From assembly GCA_022446795.1 (NCBI GenBank), contig JAKVBX010000006.1:74821-117917 (forward strand): a stretch of 43,097 nt of DNA, written 5' to 3'. Below the pieces are notes generated by a model, which worked only from the letters and a program-made list of their open reading frames with translations, did no database searches and was not told the DNA's origin. The position numbers and the translations under genes are program-made. Below, in pieces: positions 16,017 through 25,171 of this stretch (its first letter is position 1; every line of letters begins with the position of its first letter). Source of the stretch: Phycisphaerales bacterium (GTDB lineage: Bacteria > Planctomycetota > Phycisphaerae > Phycisphaerales > SM1A02).

Positions 16017-18238
16017 CCGCAGCGGGCCTGGTCAATTCGATGGTTCTGTCGCTGCTGGACAAGGCACCGCCGATGGGCGTGATTCCCGACACGGTGCCCG
16101 TTGCCGAGGCGGCGGTCCGACCGGAGTTGTGGTGGGCCGGCCTGATCCTGTACCTGCCACTGCTGTCCCTGGTGCTCTGCGGACTCTGCGCGGCCTTCAA
16201 GGTCAAGACCAAGCTGCCCGCGTGGTTGACGACGGCGAGCCTGCTGGCTTCCTTCGTCGTCTCGGTGATGCTCTACCTGAACCATGAGCCGCCGGGATAC
16301 CTCGTACCGCTGCTCTCGTGGATCGATCTGTCATGGGCGGGTGGTGACTTCGTCGCCAACTTCACGTTGTACATCGACTCGCTGTCGCTGTTGTGGGTGA
16401 TGTTCGTGACGGGCCTGGGAACGCTGATCACCTTCTACGCCAGCGAGTACATGGAAGCTGACCTGGGGAAGGGCTACACCCGGTTCTTCGCCGGCGTGAG
16501 CGTCTTCCTGTTCGCGATGGTCGCCCTGGTGCTCGCGGACAACCTGGTCATGCTCTACCTGGGCTGGGAAGGCGTGGGCTTCGCCTCGTACTGGCTCATC
16601 GGCTACTACTACCAGCGCCCCGCTGCGGTTGCCGCGGCGAAGAAGGCGTTCATCATGAACCGCATCGGGGACCTTGGCCTGGCCCTCGCGATCTATCTCA
16701 TCTGGTCGACCTTCGGGACGATCCAGTACGACGAGTTGATGGTCGTGCTTCGCGAGGGTTCCTGGGCGGAGTCCTACGAGGGGTGGACGATCGACGTCAT
16801 CCCGTGGTTCCTGATGTTGGCGGCCTTCGGCAAGTCCGCCCAGATCCCGCTCTATGTCTGGCTGCCGGATGCCATGGAAGGGCCGACGCCCGTCTCGGCG
16901 CTGATCCATGCCGCGACGATGGTGACGGCGGGCATCTACCTGGTCGCCCGGACCTACGAGTTCTTCCTGCTGTCACCCGAGTCGCTTCACGTGGTGGCCT
17001 GGGTGGGTGGCTTGACAGCCTTGCTGGCGGCCACCATCGGCATGGCCCAGTACGACATCAAGCGGATCATGGCCTACTCGACGGTGTCGCAGTTGGGCTT
17101 CATGTTCCTCGGGCTGGGCGTGTTGTCGACCTATGGCGCCGTGTACCACGTGTTCACGCATGCCTTCTTCAAGGCGGCGTTGTTCCTCACGTGCGGTGCG
17201 ATCATGCACGGCTTCGCCGGTCAGCTCGACCTGCGGAAACTGTCCGGGCTGATCCGGATCCCCGGTTGGCGGATCACGTCCATCGCCATGCTCATCGGCT
17301 GCCTGGCGTTGGCGGGCTTCCCGCTGACGTCCGGTTACTTCTCGAAGGACGCGATCCTGGCCGAGGCCTTCGTCACGCAGGGGCCGGGCTTCGAGGCCCT
17401 GGGCTGGATGGCGATCTTTACGGCCTTCCTGACCGCCTACTACACCTTCCGGGTGTGGTTCCGGGTCTGTGCCGGCAAGGTCGAGTACGAGCCGGGTGAT
17501 GAACATCACGGCGATGATGATCATGGTCATTCCGATGGGCACTTCCATCCGCATGCCCCGAGGTTCGCGATGAACTTCGTGATGGCGGTCATCGCGATCG
17601 GCGCGATGGTGGCCACGGTGCCGTACTTCCTCGACACCAAGGCGGACGAGGCGCTGGCTGGTGGCTGGGTGGCGGACATGGTCCATGACTCGACCGCCCG
17701 TGGCGGACTGCCGGGGCTCGACGGTCATGGTCAGCCCATCAGCGAGAGCGGCGCCCACGATCATCACGATCATGACGATCACGCGCATCCGACCATCCTG
17801 GGAATGGACCCGCACTTCGCGATGTACATCATCTCCGGCGTGGTCGGTGGGCTGGGACTGCTGCTGGCGGCGTGGCTGCACCTGTTCCGTCGACAGGATG
17901 CCGACCGGCTTCGGGCGGCCCTGATGGGACGCTGGTGGATCGCCTGGCTGCCTCGGGCCATGGAACGCAAGTGGTACGTCGATGAGATCTACATCGGCCT
18001 CGTGCGAGCACCCCTCTGGGTCGCCAGTCACCTGATGTACGCCTTTGATCGCTTCTTGATCGACGGCGTCCTGGTTGACGGCGTCGCCCGGATTCCACGC
18101 CTCGTGGCCCGGTGGTTCCAGCCGCTGCACAACGGCATCATCCAGTCCTACGCGGTCACCATGGCCGGCGGACTGGCCTTGATCGCCCTGTTGATGATCC
18201 TCTTCCTCCAGTTCTGGAACATCGGAGGTGGTGGATGA
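16013..18238 (+). CDS. nuoL: NADH-quinone oxidoreductase subunit L, with two His-rich loops
   Basis: 741 residues, longer than the about 613 of E. coli. NuoL is the distal antiporter-like proton pump with a long lateral helix. Key residues visible: glutamate in 'YLGWEGVGFASYWLIGYYY' (helix 5), lysine in 'AFGKSAQIPLYVWLPDAMEGPTPVSALIHAATMVTAGIYL' region, and 'YDIKRIMAYSTVSQLGFMFLGLG'. Two histidine/aspartate-rich segments stand out, near residues 497-517 (7 His) and 582-600 (7 His), in the loops between late helices; His-rich loops at the first place are known in other NuoL proteins. The C-terminal 'RKWYVDEIYIGLV' leads to the lateral helix and final anchor. ATGA overlaps link it to nuoK and nuoM. 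Confidence 0.97.
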   Translation: MTAAGLVNSMVLSLLDKAPPMGVIPDTVPVAEAAVRPELWWAGLILYLPLLSLVLCGLCAAFKVKTKLPAWLTTASLLASFVVSVMLYLNHEPPGYLVPLLSWIDLSWAGGDFVANFTLYIDSLSLLWVMFVTGLGTLITFYASEYMEADLGKGYTRFFAGVSVFLFAMVALVLADNLVMLYLGWEGVGFASYWLIGYYYQRPAAVAAAKKAFIMNRIGDLGLALAIYLIWSTFGTIQYDELMVVLREGSWAESYEGWTIDVIPWFLMLAAFGKSAQIPLYVWLPDAMEGPTPVSALIHAATMVTAGIYLVARTYEFFLLSPESLHVVAWVGGLTALLAATIGMAQYDIKRIMAYSTVSQLGFMFLGLGVLSTYGAVYHVFTHAFFKAALFLTCGAIMHGFAGQLDLRKLSGLIRIPGWRITSIAMLIGCLALAGFPLTSGYFSKDAILAEAFVTQGPGFEALGWMAIFTAFLTAYYTFRVWFRVCAGKVEYEPGDEHHGDDDHGHSDGHFHPHAPRFAMNFVMAVIAIGAMVATVPYFLDTKADEALAGGWVADMVHDSTARGGLPGLDGHGQPISESGAHDHHDHDDHAHPTILGMDPHFAMYIISGVVGGLGLLLAAWLHLFRRQDADRLRAALMGRWWIAWLPRAMERKWYVDEIYIGLVRAPLWVASHLMYAFDRFLIDGVLVDGVARIPRLVARWFQPLHNGIIQSYAVTMAGGLALIALLMILFLQFWNIGGGG

Positions 18239-19815
18239 TCTGGGGTTGGATCATGTTGCTGCTGCCGATCATCGGCGCCCTCGGCGTCGTGGTCAGTTCC
18301 GGTCGAGCGGCGCGCTCCCTCGCGCTGTGGACGAGCCTGGCGACCTTCGGTGCAAGCATCGTGGCGGCCGTGAACTTCGGCGTCTGGGGCACCGGAGAGT
18401 TCGGGCTGGTCTCCAGCATCCCGTGGATGTCCGAGGTGGGAATCTCGATCTCCATCGGTGCGGACTCCGTCTCCATGATGCTGGTCCTGCTGACCACGTT
18501 CCTGATGCCGCTGGCGGTACTGGGCTCCTGGACGGCGGTCAACGAGCGGCTCAAGGAGTACTACGGCTGGCTGTTGCTGATCGAGACCGCCATGATCGGC
18601 GTGTTCCTCGCTCGCGACCTGGTCTTCTTCTACGTCTGCTTCGAGTTCACGCTCGTCCCGATGTATTTCCTGATCGCCATCTACGGTGGATCGGGGCGGG
18701 CCCGGGCCTGCGTGAAGTTCTTCCTCTACACCTTCACGGGATCGCTCATCGCCCTGGTGGGCTTCCTGTACGTGGCCTGGAGCAACATGGAGTCGACGGG
18801 CCAGTGGTCCTTTGACATCGCCACGTTGACGACCTTCGCCGCGGGCATGCCGCTGGCGGATCAGTTGTGGATCCTGACGGCGCTGGTCATTGGTTTTGCC
18901 GTGAAGATCCCGTTGTTCCCGGTGCATACCTGGTTGCCGTTGGCCCATACCGAGGCACCGACGGCCGGGTCGGTCATCCTGGCGGGCGTTCTGCTGAAAC
19001 TGGGGACGTACGGTCTGTACCGGTTCGCGCTGCCCATGACGCCAGAGGCGGTGGTGGAGTGGGCACCGATCCTGGGCATCCTGTCGATCGTCGGCATCCT
19101 GTATGCGGGGCTGATCTGCTGGGTCCAGACGGATGTCAAGAAACTCGTGGCCTACTCATCGGTGAGTCACCTTGGGTTCTGTGTGTTGGGCATCTTCGCG
19201 CTGAACCCCATGGGGCTGCAGGGATCCGTCCTGTACATGATCAACCACGGTCTCTCGACTGGTGCGTTGTTCTTCCTGGTCGGCATGATGTACGAGCGGT
19301 ACCACACCCGCGACATGGACAGCATCGGTGGACTGGCGAAGCGCATGCCCATCTGGGCGTTCTTCATGGTCTTCTTCGTCCTGGCGTCGGTCGGACTGCC
19401 CGGTCTCAACGGATTCGTCAGCGAGTTCCTGTGCCTGCTGGGCACCTTCGCGGCGGGTGAGTCGGGAAGCTACCCGGGCGTCCTGGGACCCTGGTTCGCC
19501 GCATTCGCCGCACTGGGCATGATCGTCGCCGCCATGTACCTGCTGATCATGGTCGGCAAGATCGTCTTCGGCAGCCTGAAGGAACCCGCGGGGACCGATC
19601 GCCATGGCCTGTCCGTCGATCTCAATGCCCGCGAGATCACCGTCCTTGTGCCGCTGGCCGTCCTGTGCATCCTGCTGGGCGTACAGCCCTGGATCGCGAT
19701 GGACGCGATGGATGGTTCGGTCGTCGAGATCCTGTCGGTCTACCAGCCCTCCGAGGTGGCGCAGCAGATGGTTGATGCAGGCTCGGCCTGGGTCGCCGGG
19801 AGCCCGTCACCATGA
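18235..19815 (+). CDS. nuoM: NADH-quinone oxidoreductase subunit M
   Basis: 526 residues from ATG 18235, which overlaps the nuoL stop by ATGA and has GGAGG about 7 bases upstream. NuoM is the middle antiporter-like pump of complex I. The helix 5 glutamate is in 'FYVCFEFTLVPMYFLIAIYGG', and the pumping lysines are in 'AVKIPLFPVHTWLPLAHTEAPTAGSVILAGVLLKLGTYG' region, all as in the family. About 14 membrane helices. It has the usual 'VQTDVKKLVAYSSVSHLGF' segment. Confidence 0.97.
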   Translation: MIWGWIMLLLPIIGALGVVVSSGRAARSLALWTSLATFGASIVAAVNFGVWGTGEFGLVSSIPWMSEVGISISIGADSVSMMLVLLTTFLMPLAVLGSWTAVNERLKEYYGWLLLIETAMIGVFLARDLVFFYVCFEFTLVPMYFLIAIYGGSGRARACVKFFLYTFTGSLIALVGFLYVAWSNMESTGQWSFDIATLTTFAAGMPLADQLWILTALVIGFAVKIPLFPVHTWLPLAHTEAPTAGSVILAGVLLKLGTYGLYRFALPMTPEAVVEWAPILGILSIVGILYAGLICWVQTDVKKLVAYSSVSHLGFCVLGIFALNPMGLQGSVLYMINHGLSTGALFFLVGMMYERYHTRDMDSIGGLAKRMPIWAFFMVFFVLASVGLPGLNGFVSEFLCLLGTFAAGESGSYPGVLGPWFAAFAALGMIVAAMYLLIMVGKIVFGSLKEPAGTDRHGLSVDLNAREITVLVPLAVLCILLGVQPWIAMDAMDGSVVEILSVYQPSEVAQQMVDAGSAWVAGSPSP

Positions 19816-21422
19816 ATGATCCAATGACGAATCACCTCTGGTACCTGATCCCCGAGGCCATCCTGCTGGTGGGCGTCGTGTTCGTGGCCATCTTCGGTCT
19901 TGTCCACAATGCCTCCCTGCGTCGCCTGACTCCGGCGATCGCGGGGTGTTTCGTGATCGCCTCGGGTGTCGCATCGGTGTTTGTCTTTGCACCAGATCGC
20001 ATGGAATCCGCTCAGTTCCTCTTCCCGGGCATGGGGCGGTGGATCGGTGTGATCACGGCGGCGATCGGTTTCATGATCATCCCGATGTCCGTGGGGCATG
20101 TTGATCGGCGCCTGGAACGCGAGGTGGCGGCGGGTCGCCTGCGGTTCGATCCCCTGCGAGCGAGCGGTGGCGAGTACTACGCCTTCATGCTCCTGAGTCT
20201 TGCCGGCTTGATGCTGGTGTGTACCGCTCGCGACCTGATCTGGCTCTTCCTGGCCCTGGAACTCACCTCTCTGCCGACCTATGTGCTGGTGGCGATGAGT
20301 CGCAGTTCCCGCCTGGCTCAGGAAGCGGCGATGAAGTACTTCTTCCTCGGGGCCATGGCGGCAGCCGTCTTCCTCTACGGGTTTGCGTTGCTCTACACGG
20401 CGACCGGAACCGTTGAGTTCGAGGCCATGCGGCAGGTCCTTACCCAGCAGGCCCAGGAGGGCGGGATCAACAGCCTGGCAATCGTCGGACTGGTCCTGGC
20501 GCTCTTTGGAATCCTGTACAAGCTGGCGGCTGCGCCATTGCACCTGTACGCGGCCGATGTCTACGAGGGGGCTGCGGCGCCGGTCACGGCTTTCCTGGGC
20601 TTCGTTCCCAAGGCGGCCGGTGTCCTGGCGATCATGATGCTCCTGTCGGTGACAGGGCTCAATGAAATGGCGACGGGGCTGCCATACCCGATCCTGATCA
20701 TGCTCTGGGTCGTGGCGGTACTCACCATGACGCTTGGCAATATCGGGGCGTTGTTGCAGCGGTCCGTCAAGCGGATGCTGGCCTACAGCTCCATTGCCCA
20801 CAGCGGTTACCTGCTCATCGGCATCATCGCGGGGCCGGGTGTCGGCTACACCGCGGTGCTGTTCTACCTGTTGGCCTACGGCATCGGGAACACGGCGGCC
20901 TTCTCCGTCCTGTCGGGCCTGGAACGCCGAGGCCAGGAGATGGCCACGATGGAGGACCTCGCCGGTCTTCGTCACCGGCATCCGTTGATGGCGGCGGTGC
21001 TGGCCATTTCATCCGGCTCATTGCTGGGCTTCCCACCCTTGCTGGGATTCTGGGGCAAGCTCCTCCTGTTCATCGCCGGTATCCAGACCGGTCAGGTGGT
21101 GCTGGTGATCATTGCAGCCGTCAACAGTGCCATCAGCGGCTGGTACTACCTCAAGCTGGTGGCCGTGCCGATCATGGCCGCGCCGACAGCTCGGAGCGAG
21201 GCGGTCGAGCGCGGTCCGACCGGTTGGCCACGCCTTGCGGGCGTGGTGCTGGCGGCTGCTTCCCTCGTGTTGCCGGTCTTCCTCTCCTGGCTCGTCGACC
21301 AGTCCGAGTATTCCGCTCGGACGGACGCTGCGATGGCAGCTGCAGAGTCAGCGGAAGCGTCAGGGGCGGGGGACGCTACGGCGTCTTTGCAGGGCCCACT
21401 GGATCGCCCATCCGGCAGCTGA
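19812..21422 (+). CDS. nuoN: NADH-quinone oxidoreductase subunit N
   Basis: 536 residues. NuoN is the third antiporter-like pump, next to NuoK. It shows the helix 5 glutamate in 'WLFLALELTSLPTYVLVAMSR', the lysine and surrounding motif in 'LYKLAAAPLHLYAADVYEGAAAPVTAFLGFVPKAAG' region, and 'SVKRMLAYSSIAHSGYLLIGI'. It starts within the nuoM stop (ATGA). The last 63 bases overlap the 3' end of the convergent membrane protein gene. The C-terminal 50 residues are hydrophilic and alanine/serine-rich. Confidence 0.97.
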   Translation: MNDPMTNHLWYLIPEAILLVGVVFVAIFGLVHNASLRRLTPAIAGCFVIASGVASVFVFAPDRMESAQFLFPGMGRWIGVITAAIGFMIIPMSVGHVDRRLEREVAAGRLRFDPLRASGGEYYAFMLLSLAGLMLVCTARDLIWLFLALELTSLPTYVLVAMSRSSRLAQEAAMKYFFLGAMAAAVFLYGFALLYTATGTVEFEAMRQVLTQQAQEGGINSLAIVGLVLALFGILYKLAAAPLHLYAADVYEGAAAPVTAFLGFVPKAAGVLAIMMLLSVTGLNEMATGLPYPILIMLWVVAVLTMTLGNIGALLQRSVKRMLAYSSIAHSGYLLIGIIAGPGVGYTAVLFYLLAYGIGNTAAFSVLSGLERRGQEMATMEDLAGLRHRHPLMAAVLAISSGSLLGFPPLLGFWGKLLLFIAGIQTGQVVLVIIAAVNSAISGWYYLKLVAVPIMAAPTARSEAVERGPTGWPRLAGVVLAAASLVLPVFLSWLVDQSEYSARTDAAMAAAESAEASGAGDATASLQGPLDRPSGS

Positions 21423-22130
21423 CACGGCTGTCCACGCCACCATCATGGCGATGCTTGATTGCCAGGGGCCGTCCTGTCCCGGTGCGCTGGCCAGTCCGAG
21501 CGCCGCGACCAGGACGAGCAGGCTGCCCCAGGCGGAGGTCATGAGTACCAGCCCGAGGTTCGCGAAGACGGCGCCCAGTCCGAGACCGACCAGGAGTCCG
21601 GCCACGGCCGCCGTGCCGATGGCCAGGTGATAGGGTTCGGGCAGGGCGGCCCACGTGTCGGCCAGTCGTGACCAGCCCTGGTCGAACGAGGCCTTCATGG
21701 TCGCCATGGGGTCCTCGGGATCAACGTCTTCCGAGGGTTGTTCAATGGACAGGAGCGACGCCATCGCCAACGGGACCGGTGGTGGGTGCCGCTCAAGGCC
21801 AGGATCGAAGCTGGCCCAGGCCAGTACCAGGCCCACGGCGTAGGCGGCCATGACCAGGCCCAGCAGGACGGCCGTCACCAGCCTCGCCATCAGCAACGCC
21901 AGGCAGAGCGCCACCAGGGCACCGACAACCATCATCAACCAGCCGGGTACGGGTATCTCCAGTCCCACCCAGAGCATCCAGCCGCCCAGTGAACCCAGTG
22001 CCAGCCCGGCAAGGGCGACACCGAGACGGACGACGGACCCGCCCATGAACAGCAGCAGGGCGCCACAGGCTCCGGTGATGACGAACCAGGCATGGGATTC
22101 CACCAGCAGGGATGACAGGGCATCAGGCAT
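21360..22130 (-). CDS. Polytopic membrane protein, possibly DUF4203/TMEM198-like
   Basis: 256 residues. The first half has five or so tightly packed glycine-rich hydrophobic helices: 'VITGACGALLLFMGGSVVRLGVALAGLALGSLGGWMLW' region and those after. A hydrophilic loop of about 60 residues (about 105-165) with 'EDVDPEDPMATMKASFDQGWSRLADTW' splits it from three more helices. The opening 'G..lll.G..v.r..v.l.G...G...G' rhythm recalls TMEM198/DUF4203 proteins, but the match is by eye only. It is convergent with nuoN (63-base overlap) and divergent from the YyaL-like gene with a 64-base gap. Function unknown. Confidence 0.75.
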   Translation of the reverse strand: MPDALSSLLVESHAWFVITGACGALLLFMGGSVVRLGVALAGLALGSLGGWMLWVGLEIPVPGWLMMVVGALVALCLALLMARLVTAVLLGLVMAAYAVGLVLAWASFDPGLERHPPPVPLAMASLLSIEQPSEDVDPEDPMATMKASFDQGWSRLADTWAALPEPYHLAIGTAAVAGLLVGLGLGAVFANLGLVLMTSAWGSLLVLVAALGLASAPGQDGPWQSSIAMMVAWTAVSAAGWAIQWALQRRRSVPRP

Positions 22131-22182
22131 CAGACCGGCCTATCGGCATTTGAGGGGGTCTAATCCGGCGAGTCTGGCGTGA

Positions 22183-22188
22183 TAGCAT
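22183..22188 (+). promoter_or_regulatory. Candidate -10 box (TAGCAT), leaderless arrangement
   Basis: TAGCAT followed by GCC ends 6 bases before the ATG at 22195. No Shine-Dalgarno precedes that ATG, so a transcript beginning at or beside the start codon is suggested. No -35 hexamer at a proper distance. Confidence 0.35.
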
Positions 22189-22194
22189 GCCGCG

Positions 22195-24597
22195 ATGATG
22201 TTCTCATGGCTTGGAATTACGATTCACACCCCTGTCACCGCCGCTGTCCTGGCCATCTCATCAGTGATCGCCGGTGCCCCTGTCGAGGCCGCTATGAGCC
22301 CAGATGCCGCTTCTGATGAGCCCAGGAAGGCCAATCGCCTTGCTGGTGAAACCAGTCCCTACCTCCTGCAGCATGCCTACAACCCGGTGGACTGGTACCC
22401 CTGGGGAGAAGAGGCCTTCGAACGGGCCAGGCTGGAGAACAAGCCGATCTTCCTGAGCGTGGGCTACTCGACCTGTTACTGGTGCCACGTGATGGAGCGG
22501 GAGTCCTTCGAGAGTCCCGAGGTCGCTGAGTTCATGAACAAGCACTTCATCAACGTCAAGGTCGATCGCGAGGAGCGGCCGGACGTCGACGACGTCTACA
22601 TGACGGCGGTGCAGTTGATGACCCAGCAGGGCGGCTGGCCCATGTCGGTCTTCCTGGAGCCCGAGTCACTGAAGCCCTTCTTCGGGGGCACGTACTTCCC
22701 GCCGCAGGACCAGGGTGGGCGGCCCGGCTTCCTCACGTTGGCCGCCAGCCTGAGCGAAGCCTGGAACACGCAGCAGGAACTCGTGCGGGAGCAGGCCGAC
22801 AAGGTGGCCGATGCGATCAGCCGGCAGATGGCCGATCGACCGGCCTCGGTCCAGGTCGGGCAGGAACAGGTTGATGCCGCGGTGTCCCAGTTGCTCTCCC
22901 GCTACGACGAACAGGATGCCGGGTACGGCGGCGCACCCAAGTTCCCGATGCCGGTCACGCTTGATCTGCTGATGGAGTCGGGCTGGGAGATCCCCGCGGT
23001 ACGCGCCTCCGTTCTGCATACCCTCGACCGCATGGCGATGGGCGGCATGTACGACCAGGTCGGGGGGGGCTTTCATCGCTACAGCACCGATGCCCAGTGG
23101 CTGGTGCCGCACTTCGAGAAGATGCTCTATGACAACGGCATGCTCGCCTCCGTCTACGCTCGCGCATGTGAGCGGACCGGGGACGAGTTCTACTGCGCGG
23201 TCGCCCGCGAAATCCTGGAGTACACGCTGCGGGAGATGACCGCCGAAGGCGGCGCCTTCCTGTCCGCCCAGGATGCGGAATCCAATGCTCGCGAGGGGGA
23301 GTCCTACCTGTGGACGCCCGGGGAAGTCCGTGAGGTTCTTGCTGCCGGGGACATGGACGATGAGGAGATTGAACTCATCATCTCGGCGTACGGACTGGAC
23401 CAGGGTACGAACTTCCAGGATCCGCATCACCCGGGCGATCCGCCCACGAACGTGCTCTACCTGGTGGTTCGTCCCGATGAACTGGCCGCCGTCAGGGGGC
23501 TCACGGGCGAGGAACTGCACGAGCTGTTCACCCGGGCCAATGCGCTGCTCCTGGAACGACGTGACACCCGGGATCAGCCCCTGACGGATGACAAGATCAT
23601 CGCTGGTTGGAATGGTCTCATGATCGGCGGCATGGCGGACACCGGGCGGTTGCTCAAAGCCCCTCGGTATACCGAGGCTGCGGCGAATGCGGCGAGTTGG
23701 ATCCGGTCCAACATGTGGTCCGAGGATGGTGGTCTGCTGCGTACGGCGCGTGGTGAACAGGTGAAGATCGAGGCCTTCCTGGAGGACTATGCCCTGTTGA
23801 TCCGCGGCTTGATCTCCTTGTATGCAGCGTCGGGGGATGACCAGTGGCTGGTCCTTGCAGAGGATCTCACCGTGCAGGCCCGGGACCGATTCTGGGACGA
23901 GACTTCCGGCGGTTGGTATGACACCCAGGCCGATCAGTCCGATCTGCTGGTGCGTGGTCGAAGTCTCTATGACGGCGCATTGCCCTCGGGGAGTGGCTCC
24001 ATGCTGCTCAACCTTGTTCGGCTGAAAGACGCACGCGGTGATGATCGCTGGGATGCCGACATCAAGTCGGCCACCGAGTCAGCCAGTTGGTCGATCGAAC
24101 GGTCACCCACGAGCACGGCCCAGTCCACCCAGGCGCTCGCTCGCGTGCTGCGGGATCATCCCGATGTGCTCCAGGCGAAGTCGGCGCCGAGCGCGCTGGT
24201 CGCCGGCCGGGTCACCGTCTCGATGGCACCGGCGGAGGTCGTGCTGAAGCCCGACCACCCGACGCGGACCACGATCGTGCTGGTGATCGACAAGGGGTGG
24301 CACGTCGCCTCGCCCGTGCAGGAAGATGAGTTCACGATCGGCATGTCCATTGCCTCGCTGGATCCGAACCTGTCGGTCACGGCCGACTGGCCCGAGGCCC
24401 ACGCGTTCGAGGGACCGGATGGCCCGGTCAACTCGTACGAGGGCACGATTCGAATTCCCATCACGTTGACCGCGACGGGGCCGGTGGAGGCCGAGGCTCG
24501 TGTCATGCTGACCTGGCAGGCCTGCAACGATCGAATCTGCGATCGACCGGAAACCCGTCGACTGCCACTGGTCGTCCAGGTGGGCGGCGCTGAATGA
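22195..24597 (+). CDS. YyaL/SSP411-type thioredoxin domain protein fused to a DsbD N-terminal-like domain
   Basis: 800 residues. A signal-peptide-like hydrophobic segment opens the protein (residues 1 to about 34). Then comes the DUF255/YyaL thioredoxin domain: '[21 protein letters not shown]', '[14 protein letters not shown]' (C94-C97) and '[16 protein letters not shown]', followed by the alpha/alpha-barrel region with '[13 protein letters not shown]', 'YLWTPGE' and '[15 protein letters not shown]'-like segments (about 200-650). The last part (about 673-800) is a beta-rich domain with 'GWHVASP' and '[15 protein letters not shown]' (C777, C782), resembling the N-terminal/alpha domain of DsbD. 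YyaL-family proteins are usually about 600-700 residues without this tail. A periplasmic redox role is inferred. It is first in an operon with the three following genes; asparaginase-like overlap is ATGA. Confidence 0.93.
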   Translation: MMFSWLGITIHTPVTAAVLAISSVIAGAPVEAAMSPDAASDEPRKANRLAGETSPYLLQHAYNPVDWYPWGEEAFERARLENKPIFLSVGYSTCYWCHVMERESFESPEVAEFMNKHFINVKVDREERPDVDDVYMTAVQLMTQQGGWPMSVFLEPESLKPFFGGTYFPPQDQGGRPGFLTLAASLSEAWNTQQELVREQADKVADAISRQMADRPASVQVGQEQVDAAVSQLLSRYDEQDAGYGGAPKFPMPVTLDLLMESGWEIPAVRASVLHTLDRMAMGGMYDQVGGGFHRYSTDAQWLVPHFEKMLYDNGMLASVYARACERTGDEFYCAVAREILEYTLREMTAEGGAFLSAQDAESNAREGESYLWTPGEVREVLAAGDMDDEEIELIISAYGLDQGTNFQDPHHPGDPPTNVLYLVVRPDELAAVRGLTGEELHELFTRANALLLERRDTRDQPLTDDKIIAGWNGLMIGGMADTGRLLKAPRYTEAAANAASWIRSNMWSEDGGLLRTARGEQVKIEAFLEDYALLIRGLISLYAASGDDQWLVLAEDLTVQARDRFWDETSGGWYDTQADQSDLLVRGRSLYDGALPSGSGSMLLNLVRLKDARGDDRWDADIKSATESASWSIERSPTSTAQSTQALARVLRDHPDVLQAKSAPSALVAGRVTVSMAPAEVVLKPDHPTRTTIVLVIDKGWHVASPVQEDEFTIGMSIASLDPNLSVTADWPEAHAFEGPDGPVNSYEGTIRIPITLTATGPVEAEARVMLTWQACNDRICDRPETRRLPLVVQVGGAE

Positions 24598-25169
24598 CCG
24601 CGGGACAGGAACATGCCGGGACCTACGACATCGCACTCCTGACCACCGGTGGCACGATCGAGAAGACCTACGATGCCCACCGGGGCACCCTGCACAATGC
24701 CCGGTGCGTGCTCGACGAGATCCTCGGTGCCCTGGTCATCGAGAATCTCCGGCTGCATCGAGTCGCGGTCATGTCGAAGGACAGCCTGGACATGGTCGCC
24801 GAGGACCATCAGCGCATTGCCGACGTGGCCATCGAGGAATCCAATCGCCGGGACGGCGTGGTGATCGTCCATGGCACGGATCGATTGGCCCAGACGGGCG
24901 AGATCATCTGCCAGGCGTGCGGGGAGGCCCCCCGGGTGCCCATCGTCCTGACTGGTGCGATGCGGCCCTGGATCGTTCGGGACAGTGATGCCCACCAGAA
25001 CTTGACCGAGGCCCTGCTGGCGGTTCAACTTCTTGAACCCGGCGTGTATGTCTGCATGCACAGCCGGGTCCTTCGCTTTCCCGGTGTCGTCAAGGACCGG
25101 GAGAACCTGCGATTCCTACCTGCCCGCGAAGCACGGGATGTGGATCCCACGACGGAGTGTCATAGCTGA
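24594..25169 (+). CDS. One-domain asparaginase-like protein
   Basis: 191 residues; type I/II asparaginases are about 330, so this has only the N-terminal catalytic domain. '[12 protein letters not shown]' holds the nucleophile threonine (T21), and '[13 protein letters not shown]' holds the second triad T95-D96. 'VLTGAMRP' (119-125) is also conserved, but the lysine expected six residues before its glycine is V115 here, with R114 just before it. Asparaginase domain proteins of this size are known; whether they hydrolyse asparagine is unclear to me. The start overlaps the previous gene by ATGA and the OPT gene begins 2 bases after the stop. No signal peptide. Confidence 0.92.
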   Translation: MTAGQEHAGTYDIALLTTGGTIEKTYDAHRGTLHNARCVLDEILGALVIENLRLHRVAVMSKDSLDMVAEDHQRIADVAIEESNRRDGVVIVHGTDRLAQTGEIICQACGEAPRVPIVLTGAMRPWIVRDSDAHQNLTEALLAVQLLEPGVYVCMHSRVLRFPGVVKDRENLRFLPAREARDVDPTTECHS

Positions 25170-25171
25170 TC

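Noticed and set aside
16013-18238. NuoL-like subunit as a Na+/H+ antiporter (MrpA/D) operon
   Set aside because: The J-K-L-M-N order and the NuoK E-channel glutamates show complex I; no Mrp E, F or G genes are present.
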